A DNA stretch of 64,000 nt. Origin: Candidatus Binatia bacterium. GTDB lineage: Bacteria; Desulfobacterota; Binatia; UBA12015. The notes under the pieces are model-generated. The model saw only the letters and a program-made list of their open reading frames with translations, was not told where the DNA came from and did not search any database. The stretch spans positions 124,001 through 188,000 of the forward strand of contig DATCMB010000022.1 in NCBI GenBank assembly GCA_036563615.1, given 5' to 3'. This document shows, piece by piece, positions 8,870 through 18,600 of this stretch. Position numbers and translations under genes: made by a program. Positions within the stretch are counted from its first letter, which is position 1; each line of letters opens with the position of its first letter.

Positions 8870-9712
8870 ATGGTCGGCCTGGTGCTGAAGCGCAAGGCCC
8901 CGCGCGCTCGTGACGTCGCGCGGCAAGTGGTCGCATGGCTCGAGGAGCGCGGCGTGCGAGCGCTCGCCGAGCCGGACGACGCGGCGTGGCTGGGGGCCGT
9001 TGCGAGCGACAAGTCGGCGATGTTCGCGCGGGCGCGCGCGATCGTCGTGCTCGGCGGCGACGGCACGCTGCTCGCGACCGCGCGTCTCGCGGGCGAGCGC
9101 GAGGTGCCGATCGTCGGCGTCAACCTGGGCGGGCTCGGCTTCCTCACCGAGATCACGCTCGACGAGCTCGAGGCGACGCTCGAGCGCACGCTGCGCGGCG
9201 AGGCGGCGATCGACCGGCGCAGCATGCTGCGCGCGACCGTGCGCCGCGGCAGCGGCGAGTCGGAGATCTACCAGGCGCTCAACGACGCGGTGCTGAGCCG
9301 CGGCGCGCTCGGCCGCACGATCGACATCGAGACCAACGTCGACGGACAGTTCCTCGCGCTCTTCAAGGCGGACGGCGTGATCGTCGCGACGCCGACGGGC
9401 TCGACGGCGTACTCGTTGTCGGCGGGCGGACCGCTCGTGCACCCGTCGGTGCGCGTCGTCGTGCTGGCGCCGATCTGTCCGCACAAGCTCAGCGTGCGGC
9501 CGATCGTCGTCGACGACGGGTCGACGCTCTCGTTCCGCCTGCGCTCGCCGGGCGAGGAGCTGCTGCTGACGCTCGACGGCCAGCAGACCGTGCGGCTCGG
9601 CGTCGACGACACGGTCGAGGTGACGCGCTCGCCGTACGTCGTCTGCCTCGTGCGCTCGCCGCAGCTCAACTTCTACGATCTCTTGCGCACCAAGCTCGGC
9701 TGGGCGCGCTGA
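8870..9712 (+). CDS. nadK: NAD kinase
   Basis: Phosphorylates NAD to NADP. 280 residues, a usual length. Motifs: GGDGT (VVLGGDGTLLATAR, about 58-72), the NE/ND site ALNDAVLSRG, and TPTGSTAYSLSAGGP that contacts NAD and ATP. The ATG at 8870 is chosen because the protein then begins with the Rossmann-type strand MVGLVLKRKAP; in-frame GTG and TTG codons lie 9-15 bp upstream. recN begins 7 bp after its stop, a frequent nadK-recN arrangement. Confidence 0.95.
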   Translation: MVGLVLKRKAPRARDVARQVVAWLEERGVRALAEPDDAAWLGAVASDKSAMFARARAIVVLGGDGTLLATARLAGEREVPIVGVNLGGLGFLTEITLDELEATLERTLRGEAAIDRRSMLRATVRRGSGESEIYQALNDAVLSRGALGRTIDIETNVDGQFLALFKADGVIVATPTGSTAYSLSAGGPLVHPSVRVVVLAPICPHKLSVRPIVVDDGSTLSFRLRSPGEELLLTLDGQQTVRLGVDDTVEVTRSPYVVCLVRSPQLNFYDLLRTKLGWAR

Positions 9713-9719
9713 CGACGAC

Positions 9720-11525
9720 ATGCTGCGGCTCCTGCGCGTCAAGGACTTCGCGCTGATCGAGGACCTCGAGCTGCGCTTCGGTCCAGGGCTCAACGTCGTC
9801 ACCGGCGAGACCGGCGCCGGCAAGAGCCTGCTGCAGCGCGCGCTGGCGATCGCCGCCGGACACCGCGCGGGCAGCGAGATGGTGCGCGCCGGCTGCGACG
9901 CGGCGTTGGTCGAGGCGACGTTCGATTCCGGCGAGCGCCGCGCGGAGGTCGAGGCACGGCTCGCGCGGCTGGGCGTCACGCCGAGCGCCGGGGGCGAGAT
10001 CGCCGTGCGGCGCACGATCGCGCGCAGCGGCCGCTCGCAGGTGACGATCAACGGACGCGCGTCGACGGTCGCGGCGCTGCTCGAGCTCGGCGAGCTGCTG
10101 ATCCACCTGCAGGGCCAGCACGAGTCGCTGCGCCTCGCCACAGCCGAGACGCACCTCGAGATGCTGGACCAGGCGGCCGGCACGTCGGCCGACGCGGCCG
10201 CCTTCCGCGCCACGTACGCGCGCGTCGCGGAGCTCGTTTCGCGCGTCGACGCGCTCGAGCGCGGCGCCGCGGAGCTCGAGCGCCGACTCGAGATCGCGCG
10301 CTACGACCTCGACGAGCTCGTGCAGGCGCGGCTCGAGCGCGCCGACGAGGAGGAGGCGCTCGCGACCGAGCGCACGCGGCTGCGCAACGTCGAGCGCCTC
10401 GCGCAGGGCGTGGGCGAGGCGGTCGAGCGGCTGCACGCCGCGGACGGAGCCGCGCTCGCCACCGTGCAGACGATGGCGCGCCGGCTCGGCGACCTCGCGG
10501 CGGTCGATCCGGAGCTCGACGAGATCGCGGCCGAGCTCGGCCGCGCCGCCGAGCCGCTCGCGGAGGCGGTCCGCGCGCTGGTCGACTACGCGGAATCGCT
10601 CGAGGCCGACCCCCAGCGTCTCGAGGCGATCGAGGAGCGCCTCGCGCTGCTCGCGCGGCTCGAGCGCAAGCACGGCGTCTCGGACGTCGCCGGTCTGATC
10701 GCGAAGCGCGACGCGCTGCAGGCGGAGCTCGCCCGCTCCGCGTCCGACATCGCCGACCCGGCGGCGCTGCGCGGCGAGCTCGAGCGCGCGGCCGACGACG
10801 CGTGGCGCGCGGCGATCGAGCTGTCGCGCAAGCGGCGCGCGGGCGCCGAGCGTCTCGCCCGTGCGCTCGAGGCGGAGCTCGCGCTGCTCGGCATGGCCGA
10901 CGCGCGCTTCTCGGTGCGCTTCGACCCGCTACCGCCGGGTCCGTCGCGGGGCGCCGGGGCGGTGCTGACGCGCGACGGCGCAGGTCTCGGCCCGGACGGC
11001 GTCGACCGCGTCGAGTTCGATCTGGCGGCGAATCCCGGCGAGGGCGCGCGACCGCTCGCGCGGATCGCGTCGGGCGGCGAGCTCTCGCGCCTCATGCTCG
11101 CGCTGCGCAACGTCGCGGGCGGGATCGAGGTGCCGACGCTGGTCTTCGACGAGGTCGACGCCGGCATCGGCGGCGCGACCGCCGAGGTCGTCGGACGCCG
11201 CCTGCGCGCGCTCGCGGGGCGTCACCAGGTGATCTCGATCACGCACCTCGCGCAGATTGCCGTCTTTGCCGACCATCATTACGCAGTGCGTAAGACGCGC
11301 GACCGGGGACGGACGCGCACGCAAGTGGTCGAGGTGCAGGACGAGGAGCGGGTGAGCGAGCTGGCGCGCATGCTGGGCGGGACGTCGAGCGAGGCCGCAC
11401 GCGCGCACGCGCGGGAGCTGCTCTCGCGGGCGCGGGACGGCGACGCCGCCGAGGTCGCCGCCCCGACGCAGCGGCGCGCCGGCGGACGCGGCCCGCGGAC
11501 GCGCGCCGCGACGCGGTCGTCCTGA
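9720..11525 (+). CDS. recN: DNA repair protein RecN
   Basis: SMC-like ATPase for double-strand-break repair, 601 residues. The N-terminal half carries Walker A GETGAGKS (about 31-38); a central alanine/glutamate-rich coiled coil follows (about 160-390); the C-terminal half carries the ABC signature IASGGELSRLMLAL, Walker B TLVFDEVDAGIGG and the switch histidine region ISITHLAQIA. A basic, low-complexity tail (RRAGGRGPRTRAATRSS) extends beyond the usual end. It is tightly linked to nadK upstream. Confidence 0.96.
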   Translation: MLRLLRVKDFALIEDLELRFGPGLNVVTGETGAGKSLLQRALAIAAGHRAGSEMVRAGCDAALVEATFDSGERRAEVEARLARLGVTPSAGGEIAVRRTIARSGRSQVTINGRASTVAALLELGELLIHLQGQHESLRLATAETHLEMLDQAAGTSADAAAFRATYARVAELVSRVDALERGAAELERRLEIARYDLDELVQARLERADEEEALATERTRLRNVERLAQGVGEAVERLHAADGAALATVQTMARRLGDLAAVDPELDEIAAELGRAAEPLAEAVRALVDYAESLEADPQRLEAIEERLALLARLERKHGVSDVAGLIAKRDALQAELARSASDIADPAALRGELERAADDAWRAAIELSRKRRAGAERLARALEAELALLGMADARFSVRFDPLPPGPSRGAGAVLTRDGAGLGPDGVDRVEFDLAANPGEGARPLARIASGGELSRLMLALRNVAGGIEVPTLVFDEVDAGIGGATAEVVGRRLRALAGRHQVISITHLAQIAVFADHHYAVRKTRDRGRTRTQVVEVQDEERVSELARMLGGTSSEAARAHARELLSRARDGDAAEVAAPTQRRAGGRGPRTRAATRSS

Positions 11526-11547
11526 GCGAGCAAGGGAGCCAGGGCGA

Positions 11548-12318
11548 GTGCGATTGATCGAGCGGGTGGCGGTCGTGACCGGCGCCGGAAGCGGCATCGG
11601 CCGGGCGATCGCGACGGCCTTCGCCGCCGAAGGCGCGGACGTGGTGCTGGTCGGGCGGCGGGTCGAGCCGCTCGAGGAGACGGCGGCGATGGCGACGGCG
11701 CACGGCACGCGCGCGCTCGTCGTGCCGTGCGACGTTTCGATCGAGGAGGACGTGCGCGCGATGGTCGAGCGCGTGCTGGCCGATTTCGGCCGCATCGACG
11801 CGCTGGTCAACAACGCCGCGACCGTGGGCGAGGACCAGACGGTCGCCAACATGACCCTCGAGAACTGGAACTCGACCATCGCGACGACGCTGACCGGCGC
11901 CATGCTGTGCGCCCGCGAGTGCTTGACGCGCTCGATGCTGCCGCGCCGGACCGGCGTGATCGTCAACGTCGCGTCGACCGTGGCGCGCCAGGGGCTGCCG
12001 CGCCGCTCGCACTTCAGCGCCGCCAAGGCCGGGCTGATCGCGTTCACCAAGGCGCTCGCCGGCGAGGTCGGCCCGCAGGGGATTCGCGTCAACGCCCTGG
12101 TGCCGGGCCTGGTCGCGACGGAGCTGCTGCACCGCTACCACCAGCGCCTCGCCGCCGAGCGCGGCCTCGCCTACGAGCGGGTGGTCGCGGAGGCGACGCG
12201 GACGACGGCGCTGCGCCGGCTGATCACGCCGGAAGAGGTCGCGGCGGTGGCGGCCTTTCTCGCGAGCGAGCAGGCGAGCGCCATCACTGGCCAGACGATC
12301 GACGTCACCGGCGGGTGA
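11548..12318 (+). CDS. SDR family protein with Phe in place of catalytic Tyr
   Basis: 256 residues of short-chain dehydrogenase/reductase type: nucleotide-binding TGAGSGIG (about 13-20), NNAA strand motif, and the catalytic serine in NVAST. The usual YxxxK reads F-S-A-A-K (codons ttc agc gcc gcc aag near 12012-12026), so the proton-donor tyrosine is replaced by phenylalanine. The terminal ITGQTIDVTGG is typical of classical SDRs. Start is a GTG at 11548 preceded by a purine-rich site. It follows recN by 22 bp but its job is unrelated; activity on a carbonyl or alcohol is doubtful without the tyrosine. Confidence 0.85.
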   Translation: MRLIERVAVVTGAGSGIGRAIATAFAAEGADVVLVGRRVEPLEETAAMATAHGTRALVVPCDVSIEEDVRAMVERVLADFGRIDALVNNAATVGEDQTVANMTLENWNSTIATTLTGAMLCARECLTRSMLPRRTGVIVNVASTVARQGLPRRSHFSAAKAGLIAFTKALAGEVGPQGIRVNALVPGLVATELLHRYHQRLAAERGLAYERVVAEATRTTALRRLITPEEVAAVAAFLASEQASAITGQTIDVTGG

Positions 12319-12333
12319 GCCTCTCGAGCCGCG

Positions 12334-12362
12334 TTGCAATCGGGCGGGGGTTCGCTTACCTA
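12334..12362 (+). promoter_or_regulatory. Candidate sigma-70 promoter for tRNA-Ala
   Basis: TTGCAA (12334-12339), 17-bp spacer, TACCTA (12357-12362), 17 bp before the mature tRNA 5' end. The -35 is good and the -10 is weak, so this is a tentative call. Confidence 0.35.
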
Positions 12363-12379
12363 GGGCGCCACGGGTTTTC

Positions 12380-12452
<73 letters not shown>

Positions 12453-12692
12453 CCTGAACCACCCGGGAACGCGCACCGCTTGCCCGCGCGTGCGCTCCGC
12501 TGCAGCGCCCGATCGCGGCGTCCGCACGAGGCCGCAGGTGCTGCGTGCGGGCGCGACGATTGACGCCGCCGAGATCGGCCTCGAGGTGAGATCCGGGGCA
12601 TCGGCCCGAGGGGCCGCGGCGCGCGCCATGGCGGATTCCGCATCGCCGTGGCGTAGCGCACTTGCGAGCTTTCGGAGGCCGAAGACACGTGT

Positions 12693-14396
12693 ATGGTGAA
12701 GCGCGTGGGGAAGGTGCGTGTGGCAGTGAGGCTCGTTCCACGGACGTGCGCGCAGGGCGCCGCGCGGCTTCTTCTCGCAGCGGCGATCTGGCTTGGCGCG
12801 AGCGCCGCTGCCGAGGCGTCCGAGACCGCCCCGCAGAGCGGGCTCGCGCCGCTCATCTCCCAGATGCTGCTCGATCCGCAGCCGCTGGTGCTCGAGGGCG
12901 CGCGGCTCGACTCGAAGGTCCTGCGCGCGCTGTACGACACGCGCGGCTCCGCGCCGCTGTGGGTCGAGCAGCCCGACGCCGATGCGCGCATCGACGCCGT
13001 GCTGTCGGTGCTGCGCGCGGCCGATCGTGAAGGGCTCGAGCCGCAGGCGTACCGCATCGCGCAGATCGAGCGGCGGCGTGGCAGCACCGATCCGATCGCG
13101 CGCGCGGAGCTCGATCTGCTGCTCAGCGAAGCGGTGATGCTCTACGGCGTGCACGTGCGCACCGGAGCGCGCCGCCCGCGCGTCGACATCCCGGACGTCC
13201 CGCCCGCGGTCGTCGACCCCGATCCCGTGCGCATCGCGCTCGACGTCGCCGGAACGCCCACGGACGGCATCCCGGCGCTGATGGCCGAGCTGCCGCCGCA
13301 GACCAACGCGTATCGCGCGATGCGCGATCTGCTCGCGCGCTACCGCGAGATCGCGGCGAGCGGCGGCTGGCCGCGGGTTCCGGACGGTCCCAAGCTGACG
13401 CTCGGCGTGGTCGATCCTTCCGTGCGCGCGCTGCGCGCCCGTCTGCGCGTCACCGGCGACCTGACGGAGCCCGACCCGCCGGGCAAGAGCAACGTCTACG
13501 ACGCGACCGTCCAGGAAGCGGTGCGACGCTTCCAGCGGCGCCACGGCCTCGTGGTCGACGGCACGGTGGGGCCGCGCACGCGCGCCGCGCTCAACGTGCC
13601 CGCCTCGGCGCGCGTCCAGCAGATCGTCGCGAACATGGAGCGCATGCGCTGGCTGCCGGAGGACCTCGGCGAGCGCTACGTGCGCATCAACATCCCGGAG
13701 TACCGCCTCGAGCTCGCCGAGCAGGGCGAGACCAAGCTCGAGATGCCGGTGATCGTCGGACGCACGAACTGGCAGACGCCGGTGTTCAGCAGCGAGATCC
13801 GCGACATCGTCTTCAACCCGCCGTGGAACGTGCCGCCGCGCATCGCGTCCGAGGAGCTCTTCCCGCGCTCGCTCGCCGATGAGTCGTACTTCGCGTCGCA
13901 GTCGATCACGGTGCGCGCCGGCGGTCGTCTGCGTCAGGCGCCCGGGCCCAAGAACCCGCTCGGTCGGCTGAAGTTCAACCTGCCGAACCCGTACGGCGTG
14001 TACCTCCACGACACGCCGAACAAGGACAAGTTCCGCCTCGGAACGCGCAGCCTGAGCCACGGCTGCGTCCGGCTCCAGGACGCGAAGGCGCTCGCCGCGG
14101 CGCTGCTCGAGGATACGCCGGAGTGGAACGAGGAGCGCCGCAAGCGGGCGCTCTCGACCTGGACCACGCGCACCGCGCGGCTCAGGGCTCCGGTGCCGGT
14201 CCACTTCACGTACGCCACCGCCTGGGCGACGCCCGACGGCGAGGCGGAGTTCCGCGAGGACATCTACGGCATCGACGGCAAGCTCGCGAAGGAGATCGCG
14301 CGTCCGCGCGGCGTCCGACTCCCCGAGCCGACGGCGCCGGTGCTGGTCGCGCGCGACACCGTTGCGAGCGGGCTCACGAGCGGCGCACGACCGTAG
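12693..14396 (+). CDS. L,D-transpeptidase (YkuD) with peptidoglycan-binding domain
   Basis: Periplasmic enzyme that forms 3-3 crosslinks in peptidoglycan; 567 residues, YcbB/LdtD-like in size and order. It has a signal peptide (about 1-42), a scaffold region, a PG_binding_1 module (about 245-305, with FQRRHGLVVDGTVGPRT), and a YkuD catalytic domain (about 325-480). The active-site segment is intact: the histidine of YLHDTP and SHGCVR with Cys458. The start is the ATG at 12693. The next gene encodes another peptidoglycan-type peptidase in the same direction. Confidence 0.93.
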   Translation: MVKRVGKVRVAVRLVPRTCAQGAARLLLAAAIWLGASAAAEASETAPQSGLAPLISQMLLDPQPLVLEGARLDSKVLRALYDTRGSAPLWVEQPDADARIDAVLSVLRAADREGLEPQAYRIAQIERRRGSTDPIARAELDLLLSEAVMLYGVHVRTGARRPRVDIPDVPPAVVDPDPVRIALDVAGTPTDGIPALMAELPPQTNAYRAMRDLLARYREIAASGGWPRVPDGPKLTLGVVDPSVRALRARLRVTGDLTEPDPPGKSNVYDATVQEAVRRFQRRHGLVVDGTVGPRTRAALNVPASARVQQIVANMERMRWLPEDLGERYVRINIPEYRLELAEQGETKLEMPVIVGRTNWQTPVFSSEIRDIVFNPPWNVPPRIASEELFPRSLADESYFASQSITVRAGGRLRQAPGPKNPLGRLKFNLPNPYGVYLHDTPNKDKFRLGTRSLSHGCVRLQDAKALAAALLEDTPEWNEERRKRALSTWTTRTARLRAPVPVHFTYATAWATPDGEAEFREDIYGIDGKLAKEIARPRGVRLPEPTAPVLVARDTVASGLTSGARP

Positions 14397-14618
14397 CCAC
14401 CTCGCGCTCGCGCGCTGACAAGTCAAAAGTTCGCGGTCGTCGATCCTGCCTGGCGGCCGCCCCGGACTGACCTCGCGGTCGGGCCCGAAGAGCGGAAAAT
14501 CGCGCTCCAACTCTGGACGCGCGCGATCTCGTGTTGTACGGGATGCCGCACGTTGGGGTGGCGGCTCGGGAAGAGGGAGCCCGAGTCGTCGCGGTACGAT
14601 CAGTCCCAGGGAGGGGGA

Positions 14619-15530
14619 ATGACGGAACCGGAACTGGAGGGGAGGGGTGTGTCTTCCGCTAGCCGGCGTAGATTCCTCTGGCTCGGCGGGATCGCGGCGG
14701 GCTTGCTGCTCGTCCCGAACTCTTCTCTTGCAGCGAAGGTAGCGAACGCGGTCAAACGCTCGTCCGGTTCGAGCTCGGGCAAGTCCGCCAAGTCGACCGC
14801 GACCAAGGGCAAGTCGGCGACCAGCCGCACGAGCAGCCCGGCGAAGCGTCCCTCGACCGTCAAGGGCAAGTCGACCGCCAAGGCGAGCGCCAAGCCCAAG
14901 GCGGTGGTGAAGAAGTCGGTGCCGGCGCGGACCGCCGCCCAGCGCAAGGCGCCGGCGCGCACGACGCGCACCGTCGCCCATTCCGGCGGCGCACGCCGCG
15001 AGATCGTGCGCGTGCCGTCGCGCCTCGAGTCGCCGGAGCCGTTCGCTCCGGGGCGCGCGTTCTCGTTCGGCGGCGCGGGGTCCTCGCAGGTTCGCAGCCT
15101 GTCGCTCTACAACATCCACACCGGCGAGAGCCTGTCGGCCGAGTACTACGTCAACGGCCGCTACGAGCCGGAAGCGCTGCGCGCCTTCGACAACCTGCTG
15201 CGCGACTACCACACCGACGAGGTCTGCCAGTTCGATCCGCGCGTGCTGAACCAGCTCTTCGAGCTGCGCAACGCGCTCGGCAGCCGGGAAGCGTTCCACG
15301 TCTGCTCGGGCTATCGCTCGCCGACCACGAACGAGAACTATCGCCGGGCCGGTGCGCGGGTGGCCGAGCACAGCTTCCACATGACCGGGCAGGCGATCGA
15401 CGTGTTCCTGCCGGGCCGCGACCTCCGTCAGCTGCGCAACGTCGCGGTCGCGATGCGCGCGGGCGGCGTCGGCTACTACCCGGGCGACGGCTTCGTGCAC
15501 CTCGACAGCGGCCCGGTTCGTCGCTGGTAG
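14619..15530 (+). CDS. Tat-exported M15-family (DUF882/YcbK-like) peptidase
   Basis: 303 residues. The ATG at 14619 follows a strong GGGAGGGGG site. A twin-arginine signal (SRRRFLWLGG, about 14-24) precedes a Ser/Lys/Ala-rich linker of roughly 80 residues (about 45-125) resembling a histone H1 tail. The C-terminal DUF882/peptidase M15_3 domain shows the metal-ligand set in SFHMTGQAIDVF and FVHLDSG, plus the CSGYRSP motif. Relatives are periplasmic murein hydrolases or carboxypeptidases. The linker charge suggests wall or envelope binding, which is inference. Confidence 0.9.
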   Translation: MTEPELEGRGVSSASRRRFLWLGGIAAGLLLVPNSSLAAKVANAVKRSSGSSSGKSAKSTATKGKSATSRTSSPAKRPSTVKGKSTAKASAKPKAVVKKSVPARTAAQRKAPARTTRTVAHSGGARREIVRVPSRLESPEPFAPGRAFSFGGAGSSQVRSLSLYNIHTGESLSAEYYVNGRYEPEALRAFDNLLRDYHTDEVCQFDPRVLNQLFELRNALGSREAFHVCSGYRSPTTNENYRRAGARVAEHSFHMTGQAIDVFLPGRDLRQLRNVAVAMRAGGVGYYPGDGFVHLDSGPVRRW

Positions 15531-15673
15531 GGTAGGCGGTTCGTCGCCTGCCGCGGTCGCCGGCTCTCGCCGCCGTCGCGGCGCCCGCGACAAAAAATCG
15601 TTGCGCCGCGCACAGCAGCGCCTGTAGGGTCGTCCCGATGCGGTCCTTTCGGCCGCGTCCGGAGGGACCCGAC

Positions 15674-18600
15674 GTGCACGCGCTGCGCTTTGTCACGGGA
15701 CTGCTGGCCTTCGCGGTCGGACTGCTGCCGCTCGAGGCGGCCGCAGAGTTCGTCGCCACCCAGGTGAACGCCGGCAACGTCGCCGAGACGCTGTTCACCG
15801 GTACGGACGCCGACGGCGGGATCGACGACTGGTACCTGTCGAACGGCGTCGTCCAGGCGATCATCGACGACGTCGGTCCGCAGGCCGACCTGGTGCCGCT
15901 GCTCGGCGCGAGCGCGCCGCCGAAGGTCAGCGAGTTCGCCTTCACCGGCTGCTCGCTGATCGACCTCGGCAACAACGGGCAGAACAACGACCACCTGACG
16001 CAGATCTTCACGGTCGGCGGTCTCAGCACGTCGAATTTCATTCTTTACAACGGCATCAGCGCCTCGACGACGGCGTCGTCGGCGACGATCACCTGCACGG
16101 GCAACCTGCTCGGCTTCGACACCGGTCCATCGCCGGTGCCGCCCGAGGACCTCCAGGTGGTCACGGAGTACACGGCCGCCGGAAGCGATCCGTTCCTCAC
16201 GGTCGTGACCACCGTGACCAACACCCATCCGACGAACACGGCGATGGGGCTCGGCGGCTTCCTCGACGCGAGCCTGTGGACGCAGCAGGCGCAGGTGCCG
16301 TTCTCGCCGCTCGTCGGACGCGGCTTCCGTCACCCGGTGCTGGACTTCTCGGCGATCGTGCTGGCGCTCGAGACGCCCGCGTTCGCCGCGGCGCCCGGCA
16401 TCGCGCGTCCGAGCGACGGCGTGATCGATCCGCCGAGCGGGCTGGCGGCGGGCGAGAACGCGTACGGTCTGCTCGGCGTGGAGGCGAGCATCGACCAGGA
16501 CGGTCCCGGTCCGAACCCGCCGGTCGTGTCGACCGTGAACACGCTCTTCGGCGTGAGCAGCAACCTGCTCACCGCGTTCGGCAACTTCCCGCTCGGCTCG
16601 CTGCAGCCGGGCGGCGTGCTCACCTACAAGCGCCGCATCTACGTCGCGCCGAAGAACGACGTCGCCGCGGTCGCGAACGCGATGATCACCGAGCTCGCGG
16701 CGCGCCAGTCGTTCGCGACCGGCACGATCTCCGGCGACATCGACGCGGTCGACACGCCGGACGTCGAGGCGAGCGTCATCGCGACGCGCACCGGCGGCGC
16801 GGCGGTGCCCGGCTTCGCGAACGACTCGCCGGTCACGCAGTTCCGCACGGACGCGACCGGCGCCTTCTCCGGCGTCGTGCTGCCAGCCGGCGTCTACAGC
16901 TTCGAGATCCGCGCGGCGGAGCGCGATCCGGTGACCGTGAGCGGCATCGTCGTCGCGGCGTCGACGAACACGGTGGTGACGACGCCCCAGCTGAGCGCGC
17001 TCTCGACGCTCGAGTTCCGCGTGCTCGAGATGGTTCCCGGACCGGATCCGACGATGCCGGCCAAGATCACGTTCAAGGGCATCGCGCCGACGCCGGATCC
17101 GCGCTTCCGCAGCGATCTGCTCGCGATCGCCGTTCCGCTTGCCGGGCCGGAGTTCGACCTGCGCGCCGAGACGTTCGGCGGCGGCCCGGCGCAGGCGAAC
17201 TTCCTCTACCTCGCGAGCGGCGAGGGCAGCGTGCAGATCCGTCCGGGCAAGTACGAGATCATCGTGTCGCGCGGTCCGGAGTACTCGATCCGGCGGCGCA
17301 AGGTGACGATCCGCGCCGAGCGCAAGCGCAAGATCAGCATGCGGCTGCGGCGGGTCGTCGACACGGCGGGCTTCGTGTCGGGCGACTTCCACGTCCACTC
17401 CGCGCGCAGCCTCGACTCGACCGCCATGCTGCGCGACCGCGTCGCGAGCTTCGCCGGCGAGGGCGTCGAGGTGATGGTCAGCACCGACCACGACTACCAC
17501 GTCGATTACGCGCCGATCATCGCGAGCCTGAATCTCGGCAACCACATCACCTCGATCGTCGGCAACGAGACGACCGGCTCCGTGCCGAACCCGCCGGCGT
17601 TCCCGGACAGCACCGGGCACATCAACGCGTGGCCGTTGACCGTGCAGCCGGACGCGCGCCGCGACGGCGCGGTCGAGGACGAGTTCGTCGCGCCGAACTG
17701 GATCTTCAAGCGGCTGCGCGACCAGGGCGCGCAGGTGATCCAGTACAACCACGTGCGCGCGGGCGTCTCGGGGATCACGTCGATCGGCTTCTTCAACAAC
17801 TTCGGCTACGACCCCGGCCTGCCGATCAGCGCGTCGCCGAACGACCTGCTGCTCGACGACGACGTCACCGGTCCGGGGACCTCGGGCGTCTCGAACCCCG
17901 ACGGCATCCGCAACATCGATTTCGACGTGATGGAGATCATCAACGGTACGAGCGTCCCGGGGTACATCGCGGTGCGGCGCGACTGGCTCTCCCTGCTGAA
18001 CCAGCTCGATCCGCCGACGGTGCCGTTCATCGGCGGCACGGGCACGTCGGACTCGCACCGGGTCACGCTCGAGAACGCCGGCTACGCGCGGACCTACGTC
18101 GGCGGTGCCGGCGACGATCCCGCGACGCTCGACGTCTCGGTCTTCGACGCCAACATCAAGGCCGGCAACATGATGGCGACGACCGGTCCCTTCGTGCGCT
18201 TCTCGGTGCTCGACGCGGGCGGCGCGTCGGCGACGCTCGGCGGGACGCTCGTGCCGAGCAGCTCGACCGTGCGCCTGCGCATCCAGGTGCAGGCGGCGAG
18301 CTGGATCCCGGTCGAGGAGGTGCGGGTCATCGCGAACGGCTTCACCGTCCTGACCTTCGACGGGACGACGAAGCCGGCCGTCAAGGCGGCTCCGAAGAAC
18401 GCGTTCAGCCAGGCGCTGAACCGCGTCGTGCGCTTCGACGCGGAGATCCCGGTCGACGTCGCGGTCGACACGTACTTCATCGTCGAAGCGGGCGCGAAGC
18501 TGTCGCCGCTTCCCGCGCCGACGCCGCTGATCGACACGATCGTGCCGGGCATGGTGCCGATCGCGTTCACCAACCCCGTGTTCGTGGACCTCGCGGGCGA

